Assembly: GCA_038030265.1 (NCBI GenBank)
Contig: CM075939.1
Span: forward strand, 32,221,253 to 32,285,252
From: Corythucha ciliata
Taxonomy: Eukaryota; Arthropoda; Insecta; Hemiptera; Tingidae
Direction: 5' to 3'
DNA: 64,000 bases
Position numbers and translations under genes: made by a program. The notes below the pieces were generated by a model, which searched no databases, was not told the DNA's origin, and saw only the letters and a program-made list of their open reading frames with translations. Positions 13,500 to 24,550 of the stretch are shown here, piece after piece. Each line of letters starts with the position of its first letter. Within the stretch, counting starts at the first letter, position 1.

Positions 13500-13748
13500 A
13501 TGGGAGGTATGTTTGTCATGGCAACCGACCTAGCTGAGAGAAGCGAAAATATCCACTTGTCTCGCCAATTTTCTTTAGCCCGGCGAAACTTAAGGGACGA
13601 ATTAAATCCCTTTGAACTCAGTGAGTTGGAATTTCGGAGACATTTTAGGCTGAGTCGGGAAGGAGTTCGAGTTTTGATGGAGGAAATGATTGCTCTTTAC
13701 TCCAGCCTGAGAAGTATGAGTCTTAACCAAAGTCATGTAGAAAAACAA
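13500..13748 (+). pseudogene. Harbinger (HARBI1-type) transposase, exon 1
   Basis: The ATG at 13500 begins MGGMFVMATDLAER. The segment RDELNPFELSELEFRRHF followed by RLSREGVRVLMEEM is the N-terminal signature of HARBI1-type PIF/Harbinger transposases. The frame runs through SLNQSHVEKQ, where a weak donor (CAA|GTTGTC) ends the exon in phase 0. This joins exactly to IFCALQFFATGSYQ at 18766, the next conserved block of the family. HARBI1 relatives are DDE nucleases. The gene is marked pseudogene because a catalytic exon is missing and the last exon carries two frameshifts. The intron to exon 2 is 5 kb and itself contains a P-type fragment and a MITE. Confidence 0.8.
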
Positions 13749-16233
13749 GTTGTCTCACTTACTAGAAGGCGGACTGAAGCTAAACCTGAGTTATCATTTT
13801 TGCTCCCGTTAGCAGCGCGGCGGTCCCTATTTGACATAGCTTATCCATTTTGTAGCTGTGTTTTGAGATGTGTGATTAGTGGTGTTTGACTTTACGGAAG
13901 AAGTTTTATTCACAATTAATTTGTTTACTAATTTTTGCTATTGGAGTGATTTTAATTGAAAAGAAGCATGTCTAATGAGGAAGGTGCACGTATCAGAAAT
14001 TTTGGTCTCTGACGCTTTTTTATTGTGAAATTCGGTTAAATAACGCGATTGGCATCCTTTTTCACCATAAAAATGAATGCAATATATTTAAAATATTATA
14101 TTTTTATGTAAGGACAGGGTTCGAGGGGGTAACTACCTACCTCAGCCCCTGTGTGACGTACCAGAGCTTGCACGAGGCTACTACATACACTTCTGAAGCA
14201 TTAGGGCGGCATATTTTCTCACTCATCAACCTTTCACATACGTTTTTGTTTATTTTTTGGTTTATTATATCCGTGTGGCTTGTGCGGGCTCGTGTTTACT
14301 TTCTTCGAGGCGAGTTCTTCGTTCAATCCATAAAAAAGGTGAGACATTTCATCTGCGAACGATTACTTCGTTAAAACATTGCTTATTCCACTTATATTTT
14401 TCCCATTAGAGATCATAAATGACCCAGGTGGAATTTGAAAGGCCGATTCAAATAATCTGCCGCGACCACAACAAACTGGGAGCTTTGTGAATACATTTCC
14501 GAAGTTTTCAAGATCTCTACGGAAATTCAAAACTCCAAATTGCAGAGGTGCGTGTATAAGTGTAAGTTAATAAATGGCGCATAATTATCGGATTCATCAT
14601 TTCTCCCGTGTTTTTTTTAATCAGTCCGGGCCGAAAAACTTATGGAGACCAAAGTATTGGCTACGTCCAATGAAAAAGAGAGGGAAACTCCGTAAAAGTA
14701 CAGACATCATAGTCTAATTACCTAATTTTTATATGTATAATAAAAAACTTATTTGATTTTATCAATCACTATCAAAACAAAAAAGATAATAATATTTTGC
14801 TTCAGTATAATGTATAAGCTACCGCAGTAGGACTCAATCTGAAATTATTACGTTGCACATGATTTAGGCAGGAGGGGCAGAGTATAAAATCGCTTGGAGG
14901 GAAAACAGAAATTTCGAATTAACTACTTTCAAACATTTTTTTAATGGTTTTATTGATGGATAATTCGTTAGAAATACATCTCATCGTGTTTATGGTTGAC
15001 CAAGCTTTCAGAATAAAAAATAAAAAAAAATCATGTTTCTTCCTCATTGCTTCGTTCCTAATTGTGAATTATTTAGCAACACAGATTAATTTTTAGTCTT
15101 TAGGGGGTTTCACTCCGAATTATAATGTCTACTGTTTAGGTTCTACTGCTATTTTTAAAAATGTTCTTTCTCAATAATTATGAATCGCTCGTCATTTAAA
15201 TTTGTGTTCAGTATAAGTTTCATAAATCTCAATGGAACCAAAACATATTATGTATCATGTAAATCTTATTTCCATCATTATGCTAATAAAAACTTTAACA
15301 TGAAAACAACAAAAAAACATGCTTTCCGTTGTTATACGGGTTTATCTGGAAATATGTCAGACATAAAATAATGCACTGTACACCATTTTTGCAGCAAAAT
15401 AAGGGATACAAACGCGGGAAGGCAACGCGAGGATATAGAAACATTTAAGGACGGTGTTGTAAATAAGACAAAATTGCCTTTCAGATGAACAAGATTTTTT
15501 TTAAGTATCCACATTTTTATGCCCCTAGAGATTGGTTGAATGAGCATTTTTTCTAATTTTTACTCGTCATTCAGCCTGCTGTCATTTCACACATAGCCCT
15601 AAGAAGAAGGAACGCTCATCACAAAAAACTTGCCACGGATGCAGGCTTTCAGATGTCTGGCTGTTACAGAAAACCTTTTTTTCAGATGAGATGACAACCA
15701 ACGAAAATCATGTTATAGTATGACCCCAACTTTGCTGCATTCGAAGAACGCTGTCGTTCTCGGCGTTGTAACTACAAAAGCTGTGATTTCTGCAAAGGCG
15801 TGGTTTTGCATAAAGCTCTGCTTTCCTTTGCATAAAAAAGCTTAAGCCCTCCCGCTTGAAGAAATTTCAAAACAATCCATACCACTACTGTAGATATTGG
15901 TGCGAGGGGGAGTGACAGTTTCCATATGTCGTCTCGCCTCATGTGAAACATGGAATTAAACGGATGTTCGCAGGCCTCTTCACTATTCATGTGAAGGGAG
16001 CAGGCGGAAATTGTTATGGATGGGGGTTAAAGGACTAGTTTACTGCACTATTTATGCGAAAAATATCATCCCTTTGTAGAAAATTTTGTCCTCTTTCCAA
16101 CACGTCATGTTTTTGTGGCCACGCATTGCTCAGATATTGAAGAAGACATGGAGAAAGCATTGACAATTTTGGACCCTGTGTAGTAATACGATTTTCACTC
16201 CTCTGACACAGGGTTTTTTTTCGGATTGAACAG
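13749..16233. other. Harbinger intron 1, left part
   Basis: AT-rich. No convincing gene, although an open frame at 14153-14374 looks membrane-like by composition. I see no family match and no repeat structure. Confidence 0.4.
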
Positions 16234-17002
16234 GACGAGTGGCGGATGTAACAATCGTCCGAGCCCAACAAGTTTCATCCAAACATACCGGCTTCTATCT
16301 GTGTACTCTTTAATAAAACCTCCGAAAGGGTCCAACGTAACTGGAGGAGAGACTCTCAAGTCTTTGGTCTCATCCCAAGACAATGCAGCTACGTCTGAAA
16401 CGAGGAAAGCTCAAATAGATGTTATGCTCGATAGAATCTTGGTTGGAGCAGGTAATGATTTATTTTCGAGCAACACTTGTAGAACGCGTTAATGTAACTA
16501 AATAATCTTCGTACAGGAGACGTAGAGGAATGCCAGTATTCGTTCGTCCAATACGATGATGCCGTCGAATATTTCGCAGGTTACGTTGGAAAGAAGGCGA
16601 TATTCGTTCTCAGAATGTTCCGAATGCCAGGCGTCTGTTGTGGGTGAACAAGCGTCGGTAAGTGAATATTTTAAAGAACGAGTTCTGTATGGAGCACTGA
16701 AGAAGCCAACGCTCGAATTAATTCAGCTTCTGCAGTATATCGAACGCCACATAACTGCAGCTAAGGACAAAGATCCCTTGCATACCGATACCTTCATTAG
16801 TGTAGTGTATTCTTTGCAGGAATCTGAAAATAATTTACCTTTAGTAGGGTATGAAAAAAAGGAACATCAGATCAGCTTCACCAAAGAAATCCTTCTTTTC
16901 TATGTTTGCACACGTATGCACTTCATGTGTAAATTTCTTAATAGAAAAATAAGGAGTTACGTGGAAGCTAAAAACTTGAGTAAGCTTTCAAAACTTAAAT
17001 GA
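16234..17002 (+). pseudogene. P-type THAP transposase, C-terminal fragment in two exons
   Basis: Exon A (16234-16453, after acceptor TTGAACAG) encodes SGGCNNRPSPTSFIQTYR and KPPKGSNVTGGETL, a segment typical of the C-terminal half of P/THAP9-like transposases. A 63 bp intron (GTAATG...GTACAG) leads to exon B from 16517, with VEYFAGYVGKKA, CSECQASV, LPLVGYE and TRMHFMCKF before the stop at 17002. Reading needs a frame change near 16585-16600, right after GYVGKKA. There is no N-terminal THAP or catalytic part nearby on this strand, and the 1-1936 copy lies in the opposite orientation, so this is a separate truncated copy lodged in the Harbinger intron. Confidence 0.82.
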
Positions 17003-18174
17003 AAGAAGGTGCTCGCCTCGTGGATTAGGGCTGCCAAGTGCGGCGATACCGCACGTAAAAAAAAAAAACGCGCCGTTAAACCCTACCTCCAGAAGATGAA
17101 ATTAACGAAACTTATTTTCGATTCCTTATTTACTCTTCTAAGGTGGTGAGGAAACGGGTTGAAGTATTTTAAGTAGAAGTTTTAGAACGCATTATCAGTT
17201 CAGTTGAATGGAGAACGTGCATAAATCTCAGATTGGGGAGATAAGTGGTGGTTTGACATGTGATCTGAAGGATGTCAACTGAAATTGCAACCCGAAGTGC
17301 GTCTAGTCGTCTAGTGATTTTTAATTAAGTATCTAAGTTCTTCAGATGATGATACATGTATGAGGGCAAATGACTAGTTAATTACTTGAAAATAATTCGA
17401 AGGAACTGAAATTATTTGTTTACTGTAGCAAGAAAAATTGCCTTCCAGAAAACTCGTCTTACACCCCTCTCCCCGCACCCTGAGTATAATTTGTTACTTG
17501 TCAAACCCCACTCAAAATTGTTCAAAATTCGCTGAATAAAATCCGACTGTGTACAATAGTATTGTAAGAGAGCCCTTTTCAAGAAACCCCATTTTTTAAA
17601 ATGTGCAAGTTCCAATTAGGAAGACTCGGGCCTAAAGCTGGTAAATAGTAACAACGTTAAAAATGGGCATGCAGTCCGAAAATTGGTTCCACCCGAGATG
17701 AAATAAAATGGCTTATTAATTGCTTTGATAGCCTCAATTCGTTCATAATTATTTACTCAATACATTTATTTGCCGACCAAATGCAGTTTCGTACGAAACC
17801 TACGTAAATCTGGCCTCTGGCTGGCTTTTATAATTGAAATAAATTAGTATAAACTTGAGTAAACAGATTATTCCTTTGCAGTCTCGATGACAGAAGCTTA
17901 TTTGCGCAAATAAATAGCTCAAAATGCAATTACACAAATTTTAATGTGAGAAAAGTATAAGTTGTCCCATGAATTTCCGGTGTGCTAGCCCGTCAAATAG
18001 GACCATGGTGCACTCTGACGGGATAAAAATTTCAAACTCACGTTTGGAGTCACTTTTTTCTTTCAGTGAGACAACTTGTTTTTCTACATGACTTTGGTCT
18101 TAACCCAGCTATTCCCCTGGTACCTACTATAGACAATCAAAAGAATGAACCAGAAGGTGGCACTGCAGGGAACG
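17003..18174. other. Harbinger intron 1, no feature recognised
   Basis: AT-rich sequence with an A12 run near 17057. Nothing recognised. Confidence 0.4.
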
Positions 18175-18556
18175 TTAAGGGGGGGTTTCTGGCGGGTTTC
18201 CTCGACCCGTTACCAGTCACCCCTCGCCTAAACTTTGCACATAAATTTTGGCTTTATTTCTGCATCAATATTCGATTTCAAAGTCTTATTTTAAACTTCA
18301 CGAAGTTCTACAGTGACGTTAGATCTTGCTTTTCCAAATTTCATCCCTGAAATTACCTTAAAACACATTCGAATTCTAAAGTTCTTTGGAGTTATTTTAT
18401 GGATAAAATTTGAAAAAGCAAGATCTACCGTCACTGTAGAACTTCCTGAAGATTAAAATTAGACTTTGAAATAGAATATTGGTGCAGAAATGTTCTAAGT
18501 TTAGGCGAGGGCGAATGGGAACGGGTCGAGGAAATCCGCCTGAAACCCCCTCTTAA
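18175..18556. mobile_element. Foldback MITE with TTAA ends (piggyBac-like target site)
   Basis: The two halves are inverted copies. The left begins TTAAGGGGGGGTTTC and continues with a CCTCGACCCGTT block; the right ends with the complement, CCCCCTCTTAA. Internal arms around 18290-18345 and 18405-18450 (AAGTTCTACAGTGACG and its complement) also pair. TTAA at both ends is the piggyBac target duplication, so a piggyBac-mobilised non-autonomous element is the best reading (inference). The apparent frame at 18066-18350 is an accident of this repeat. Confidence 0.75.
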
Positions 18557-18765
18557 GAGGTGTCAAAACAATGATCAGCAGAAAATATTCTGTTGATGCT
18601 CTTCTTCCGTCCACTGAGAGTTAGAGTCTCATGTTTTCACAAAAGTCTTCTTGTCTTCCCCCCAATGGTTTATTCTTTTGCTCACTCATGAGTACTTTTC
18701 CTTTCGTGAATAGATTCATTATTTAGCCCTTAATCAACTTTTGAAAACCCGTGTATAACTTATAG

Positions 18766-19166
18766 ATATTCTGCGCTTTGCAATTCTTCGCCACGGGCTC
18801 GTATCAGAACGCGGTTGGTAACAACTTCCTTGTTCCTATGACGCAAGCGTCCGTTAGCCGATCAATTAGAAGATTTATGAAATTGATGCCGCGACAGTTC
18901 AAGTCCAAGTGGGTGGCTTTCCCCAAGAACGCGATAAAAAAGGAAGTAGTGAAAAGAGAGTAATTCCGAATTTATTAATTGAAAATTCCATAAATATCCT
19001 AAAACATCAGTGTGTTTGATATTTTATGTAGGTACATTATGAATCACAACTGTGTAGTCCCATGAGTTACTCATTACAGATTTGAAGAACTTGATCAGCC
19101 CAACATTATAGGAGCTATTGACGGCACGCACGTGGCAATTGTCACGCCGACACGACGAGAGGAAAA
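18766..19166 (+). pseudogene. Harbinger transposase, exons 2 and 3
   Basis: Exon 2 (18766-18959) encodes FFATGSYQNAVG, a Ser/Thr-rich helix with TQASVSRSIRRF, and KWVAFP. Exon 3 (19080-19166) encodes FEELDQPNIIGAIDGTHVAI. The acceptor is TTACAG at 19074-19079 and the donor AA|GTAGGT at 19167. Phase matches (GA + A giving VVKREFEELD). The Asp in AIDGTH is the first catalytic residue of the HARBI1 DDE triad (family knowledge). The expected next exon, with the second catalytic Asp region between this point and GDSGYP, was not found. The next recognisable exon lies 20 kb away at 39141. Confidence 0.85.
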
Positions 19167-19173
19167 GTAGGTA

Positions 19174-19743
19174 CACTGGGAAAAAGAGTCGGTTCCGGAA
19201 CTCGGTTGAAACAGTATTCTCGGTTGAAACAGTAGTTTTAACCGTTAAACTTAACCGTGAAAAAAAAACGTCATTCTGTTAAAGACGGCTCCAACAGTTA
19301 TTTGTTCGGTTAAGAGTGCAAACAACCGTCAAAAACACTCTTTTACCGTGTATTTAACAGACTTTTCTACACTTTCACGTGCTTAACCGTACAAACAAAG
19401 TCGGTTGAGCTGAAAACTTGTCGCCCAGCCGGTGTGAATAACGGTAAAACCGAGGTGAATGACCGTGTAACCGAGTTTAATCACGGTAAAACCGAGTTGA
19501 ATGACATGACGGTAAAACAGAATTTAATGACGGTGAAATCGAGCTGAATGAAGGTAAAACAGAACCTGAATGAAGGTAAAACAGAGTTGGAAGACGGTAA
19601 AACCGAGTTGAATGACCATGTTACCGTGTTGAATGACGGTGAAATCAAGTTGGAATGATGGAGAAACCGAATTGAATGACGGTTAAACCGAGTTGAGCGA
19701 CCATGTTACCGAGCTGAATGACGGTAAAGCCGACTTGAACGGA
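19174..19743. repeat. AACCG/CGGTT motif array with a CACTGGGAAAAA end
   Basis: Starts with CACTGGGAAAAAGAGTCGG. The stretch then carries dozens of spaced copies of a pentamer-like core (CGGTT / AACCG / ACGGTAAA), for example GTTGAATGACGGTAAAACCG repeated with drift from 19440 to 19740. It sits directly after the donor of Harbinger exon 3. The CACTGGG start recurs at 36555 and, inverted, at 38867, which marks these as termini of one DNA-element family with repeat-rich subterminal regions (inference). No coding sequence. Confidence 0.7.
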
Positions 19744-19774
19744 TGAATTCAGTGGTCTCCGGAATTCATATATA

Positions 19775-21507
19775 CAGGGTGTTTGGTAAGTCGACGGCAA
19801 TAATGCATGGGGTTTTTCTATGTCCAAAATGGACCAAAAAATTCCATATAAACATAGGTCCGATTTCCAACCGTTTTCGGGATAATCGACATTTTAGTAT
19901 TTTTAGCCATAACGTTAATTTTATTGGATTCAGCGCTTATAAGTCGAGAACAGTTACACGTACATTAAATCTGAGGGTACTACCGAAAAGAACAGACATT
20001 TTTCAGTGGGAATTGGTCCAGTTATCCCTGAAAGTAGTCGCACTTTTCCAGTAACCAGTCAGATTGTGGAGATTTGTACCGATTTTAGACAGTTTAGCCG
20101 TAACTTGATTGCATGATAGCGAATCTTGAAATGCCATCCAGGGTTGGCAAATTTCACAAAAACTTGCCTCATTAGTGCGGATCAAAGTACCAAACTCAAA
20201 TTATCGCACCTCTTTATAAAAACTTGAAGAAATGAACACATTTCCAGCGAAAAGTGCTTGTTTGGGTGTTCTTTGCAATAGGCCTTTGCGAGGAAATGAA
20301 TGGGAAAAAATTGAGTTAAACAAACTACTTCTTATTTAAAATGAAAATAAAACTTCTTTTAGAACTTAATCAAGGTCAGCAATGCAAAATAAAAACTTCC
20401 CGTAGTGTATTTGAACTTTATTCAGAACAATTTGCCTCATTCAATGCATAATCTGGGGGAAGATGTTCGTCGAAGCCTTATTCTTATTTCTTAACATGAT
20501 CGTGCCCCCTCCCCCCTAATTGATCGAATTTCGCCAGTATTTGGATAGAAGCTATGATATGTGGATATGACGAGGGGGTTCAATTCCACTACCACTTCGA
20601 TCGCCGGACATGGCGCCCATGGATTTCCACGTCTGGGGTTTGGTAAAATACCGTGTTTACTGCATCAGGAGGAGCTTCGAAGAAAGATTACAGGAACTTT
20701 TGAGGCCCTTCGAGCCGACATTTCTCCTCGCGTGACAGTGGATGCTACGAGAAAAAGGGCAAGAGCCTGCCTTCGGAACAGAGGAGGACATTTTGAAAAT
20801 GTATTGTAAAAAAATTAGTTTTAGGAAATTTATTTGTTATTTTATTCACTAATTGTTATGAATTGGTGTAATAAACGCTACGAAATGTTTTTATTTTGCA
20901 CCGCTGACCACGATTAGACCTACGAGAAACTTTATTATCATTTTAGGAGAAATAATAGTGTGCTTGATTCCATTTTTCACTTTCATTTATTCACAAAGGC
21001 CTATTGCAAAGAACACCCAAAAAAGCACTTTTAGCTCGAAATGTGTTCATTTTTCCAAACTTTCACGAAGGGGTGTGATGATCTGGGTTTGGTATTTTCA
21101 TCCTCACTAATCACGCAAGTTTTTGTGAAATTTGCCAAACCTGGATAGCATTTCAAGATTCGCTATCATGCATTCAAGTTATGGCTAAACTGCCTAAAAT
21201 CGGTACAAATCTCCACAATCTGACTGGTTACTGAAAAAGTGCGACTACTTTCGGGGATAACTGGACCAATTCCCACTGAATAATGTCTGCTCTTTTTGGT
21301 AGTGCCCTCAGATTTAATGTACGTGGAACTGTTCTCGACTTATTAGCGCTGAATCCAATAAAATTAACGTTATGACTATAAATACTAAAATGTCCATTTT
21401 CACGAAAACGGTTGGAAATCGGACCTATGTTTATATGTACTTTTTTGCTCCATTTTGGACCTAGAAAACCCCCCTGCATTATTGCTGTCGACTTACCAAA
21501 CACCCTG
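19775..21507. mobile_element. Tc1-like element with about 520 bp terminal inverted repeats
   Basis: CAGGGTGTTTGGTAAGTCGA at 19775 is mirrored at 21507. The two arms stay alignable for about 520 bp (to roughly 20302 and 20988) with scattered mismatches; the encoded decoy peptides on the two strands are near copies of each other. TA flanks both ends, as expected for the Tc1/mariner superfamily. The 690 bp interior keeps only the C-terminal end of a transposase, so this is a deletion derivative. Unusually long arms for the superfamily. Confidence 0.85.
20596..20815 (+). pseudogene. Tc1-like (DDE_3) transposase C-terminal fragment
   Basis: The reading RSPDMAPMDFHVWGLVKY, then RVYCIRRSFEERLQ, switches frame at a T4 run near 20700 to ALRADISPRVTVDATRKRAR and finishes with CLRNRGGHFENVL and a stop. 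This is the conserved end of the insect DUF4817/DDE_3 transposases, in which the catalytic third acidic residue lies in the SPDLxPLD segment. The N-terminal helix-turn-helix and the first catalytic Asp are absent. The same family is represented by its N-terminal part at 54108-54924. Confidence 0.8.
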
Positions 21508-21526
21508 TATATATATTATGGCCGTT

Positions 21527-22110
21527 TTCTTGTTAGCACGATAACTCTCGAAGAAATCAATTTAGCGGAACGCGCTTTGGCACAAAAATCAGTAGTCATA
21601 AGACCCCGGTCGGTATTGCATTTGGGCCAAATCGGTCGAGGTGAAGGAGGGGAAAATAGGGGTTGAAATGGTCAAAAAATCACTATAAATCACCAGTTGA
21701 TTCTAGAAGCATCATATTCGGTACGTATACTCCATGTTAGAGTAGCATTTGATTCCCATTTTAATTTCTTGAAAAAGTCAAGGTGGATGGGGTGGTGCCC
21801 CCGGGGTGGAAGTAAGTCTGTGGTCTTGTTAGCACGATAACACTCGAAAAAATTAATTTAGTGGAACGCGCTTTGGCACAAAAATCAGTAGTAAGAAGTC
21901 CCCGGTCGGTATTCCAATTGGGCCCAATCGGTCGTGGTGGAGGGGGAATAGGGCTTGAAATGGTCAAAACATCACTACAATTCACCAGTTGATTCTAGAT
22001 GCATCATATTCAGTACGAATACTCCATGTTAGAGTAGACTTTGATGCCAATTTTAATTTTTCGAAAAAGTCAAGGTGGTGGGGGTGGTCCTCCTGGGGTG
22101 GAAGTTTAAA
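21527..22110 (+). repeat. Two degenerate units of the ~297 bp Helentron-like tandem repeat
   Basis: Units start with CTTGTTAGCACGATAACTC at about 21527 and 21827 and share the GGTCGGTATTGCATTTGGGC core and a GGGGTGG end with the 8-copy array at 56928-59230. A third, strongly drifted unit may follow to about 22400. Confidence 0.8.
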
Positions 22111-22619
22111 AATAGCGTTGAACTTCACTAGTTCATCTTAGCGCTCTAAAATTCGACTCAATAACTTAATTTAACAAAAGCCCTGGGTTCCATTGAGATT
22201 TATCGAAAACTTTGATGGGGGGGGGGGGGAAATGGGGATGAAATTTCAAAAAAATCGCTTAAATTCACACGTTTGTTATAAAATACGGCGCAAAAATTTA
22301 ATATAACAAAGCCCTTGGAAAAGCACCGAAAATTTTCGACATTTTTGAAGAGAGGGTGGTGAAAATAGAGAAAGAAGTTCGGCTTAATGAAACAAATTAT
22401 GGTATCAAAATTATTACTTCTGGGACGGCTTAGGGTATCCGTATACGGAATGAAATGCACTCTTTCCGACCGTCAGCTGCCAGAGCGAATTTTTTTTTTT
22501 TTTTGAATTGTGACAGTATTGTATAAACACGAGACAAACTGAAAAACTTTAACTTTAAGGAGCTACTTAATCACCAGCTTAACTAATTCTAATGATAACA
22601 AATAAAATTAAAACAATAA

Positions 22620-22760
22620 ACATTCGGTTAACGAACAATGATGGTGAAATCGAGTTGAATATGGCGATGTAACCAGAGTTTATGACGGCGTTACCGAGTT
22701 TAGTAACTGTAAAGCAGAGTTGAATGACGGTAAACCCGGCTCTATGGCCACTAATATCAA
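22620..22760. repeat. AACCG/CGGTT array, continuation after Helentron-like copy B
   Basis: GTTGAATGACGGTAAACCC, GGTGAAATCGAGTTGAATAT and similar units resume here in the same orientation as 19440-19740. The array therefore predates copy B, which was inserted into it. Confidence 0.6.
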
Positions 22761-23132
22761 ATGTACTGACGTTGTACTGTGTAGGCGGAAGATAAAACCG
22801 ATGAAATGAAATTTTCATTTTCTACAACTTCCGGATCTTGCAACTTTCGCAAATTGCCCTGGGTCCCAGGTCACAATAAACGAAAGCGGGATATTTTTCG
22901 ATGAAGAACACACACAAAAAATGTAAATCGAATCAAACTCAATGCTCCCATCGGTAGCGTAGTATTTATTTTTTTATTTAATGAAAGCATTCAGATACGT
23001 ATAGATATAACTTTACCCAAGAGGTCCCCTCCCCCATTTCATCATCCTATAAAACTCTCCTGTTCTGGCAGTCTTAGACAAGCAGTTTTTAACCGACTTC
23101 GCGCACTCGTAACTAGATGCGACAACTAAGTA

Positions 23133-24550
23133 CAGTGGAAATCGTTTATAACGGATCCGGTTATAACAGACAATCGTATATAGCAGACAATGCCTCCGGT
23201 CCCTCCGAGTGTAATGGGAATAATGCATAGGAAATCGCGTTTAACGGACATCGTATGTAGCAGACATATCGTATATAGCAGACGCGCCAGGGAGTCCCCA
23301 CTGCTTGAAAGTATCGTTTATAACAGACATATTCATTAATTTTCCTGTAGCGTTTACTCACGTATTCGTCTCTCAATCTCCCGATTAAACAAACAACAAT
23401 GAACAAGTTAGTTACGGTCGAGATGCCTAGGACACAACTTACCGTTGAGGCAAAGTTCGCGATTATCTGTCGTATCGAGTCAGGTGAACCAGCCATTAGC
23501 TTGGCACGTGAGTTTAAAACCGGTCGTTCGACAATTTATGACATTTTAAAGAGTAAATCAAAAATCGAGAAACAGTTCGAGAAGTGTGAAGTGAAGGCGA
23601 AGAAAGTCAGAAACATTCAACACAGTGATTTGGACAGTGCGCTCTTAACATGGTTCACACAGCAGCGTGAGAACAATGTTCCTATCAACGGACCCATGCT
23701 CCAAGAAAAAGCTAACCAGCTTGCTGTTTTACTCAAGAAGGATAATTTCTCTTGTAGCTCTTCTTGGATTCAGCGGTTTCGCGCTCGTCACCAAATTGTA
23801 TTCGGCAAAATTTCTGGTGAGGCAGCTAGCGTTGAACTTTCTGTTACCGATGACTGGCTGAAAACCGTGTGGCCTCACATTAGACAAGGGTTTCGTGAAG
23901 AAGACATCTTTAATGCCGATGAGACCGGGCTATTTTTTAGACTTCCTCCTGATCGCACTTTCAAGTTTAAGGGGGAAAAATGCGCTGGTGGCAAACTTTC
24001 AAAGGAGAGGCTTACTGTACTGGTCACAGCCAACATGTCAGGCACAGAAAAGCGGAAGCTGTTAGTAATTGGCAAGTCAAAAGCTCCGCGTTGTTTCAAA
24101 AATGTCAAGCACCTTCCTGTGGACTACGACTCAAATAAAAAGGCTTGGATTCTCTCTTCACCTCTGTTGAGAGACAGTTTCAAAGGGAGGTCGTCGAAAC
24201 GAAGAAGCAGAAACTAATCACCGAGTTTTTGGCTAATTAATAACATTACCTATGTACATAGAGCGCAGAATGACTCGACCCAATTTGTAAATAAAACAAC
24301 CATGCATTTTCTACACCGTTCTTTCTTTCTTTTCCATTAAAAAAACAAGCTTTGTGGGTGATGTCACCAGTAACAGACTGTCTGCTGCAAGCGATGTAGT
24401 ATCGTTTATAGCAGACTGTCTGCTATATGCGATTTGGTATCGTTTATAGCAGACTGTCTGCTATATGCGATACACCGGTTATAATGGAAATCGTTTATAA
24501 CAGACAAAAGTTCCGGGTCCCTTGAAGTCCGTTATAAACGATTTCCACTG
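23133..24550 (+). mobile_element. Tigger/pogo-like element with TA target duplication
   Basis: CAGTGGAAATCGTTTATAAC at the left is matched by its complement, ending CCACTG at 24550. TA is present on both sides (23131-23132 and 24551-24552). Inside the ends, many copies of TATAGCAGAC occur, including two perfect-looking palindromic units at 24395-24475 (TATAGCAGACTGTCTGCTAT). These probably form the subterminal protein-binding sites (inference). The element holds the 272-residue truncated transposase and is 1418 bp long, shorter than intact Tiggers of about 2.4 kb. Confidence 0.9.
23399..24217 (+). pseudogene. Tigger/pogo transposase with internal deletion (272 aa)
   Basis: The ATG at 23399 opens a CENP-B N-terminal psq helix-turn-helix (residues ~10-60: LTVEAKFAIICRIESGE, GRSTIYDIL), then a CENP-B/Tc5-type second DNA-binding domain (~75-135: LTWFTQQREN, SSWIQRFRARH). 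The start of the DDE_1 domain follows (FNADETGLFFRLPPDRT, with the first catalytic Asp in NADET) and KERLTVLVTANMSGTEK. After KAWILSS the frame departs from the family and stops at 24217. The alternative frame there reads QREVVETKKQKLITEFLAN, which looks like the family's C-terminal tail. A large internal deletion has therefore removed the second and third catalytic residues, and the joint shifts frame. Intact relatives are about 500 residues. Confidence 0.88.

Larger units (their letters stand above)
19744..22490 (+). mobile_element. Helentron-like non-autonomous element, copy B, 5' truncated
   Basis: Begins inside the shared family sequence (GAATTCAGTGGTCTCCGGAA) and reaches a TA-rich tract that is occupied by a Tc1-like element (19775-21507). 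It resumes with GGCCGTTTTCTTGTTAGCAC, has two to three degenerate units of the ~297 bp repeat, and ends with ATGAAATGCACTCTTTCCG plus a small hairpin next to a T run (22490). Compared with copies A, C and D it lacks the AGTGCATTTCAT 5' end. It is itself inserted in the AACCG array, which resumes at about 22620. The Helentron assignment rests on architecture (subterminal inverted repeats, 3' hairpin, T-rich insertion point), not on a Rep/Hel protein. Confidence 0.6.

Noticed and set aside
18066..18350. Possible small protein of 94 residues
   Set aside because: It lies mostly inside the TTAA foldback MITE and is mirrored on the other arm; no family match.
19743..20054. 103-residue frame with a near copy on the opposite strand at 21228-21503
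   Set aside because: The two frames are the two arms of the terminal inverted repeat of the Tc1-like element, not genes.
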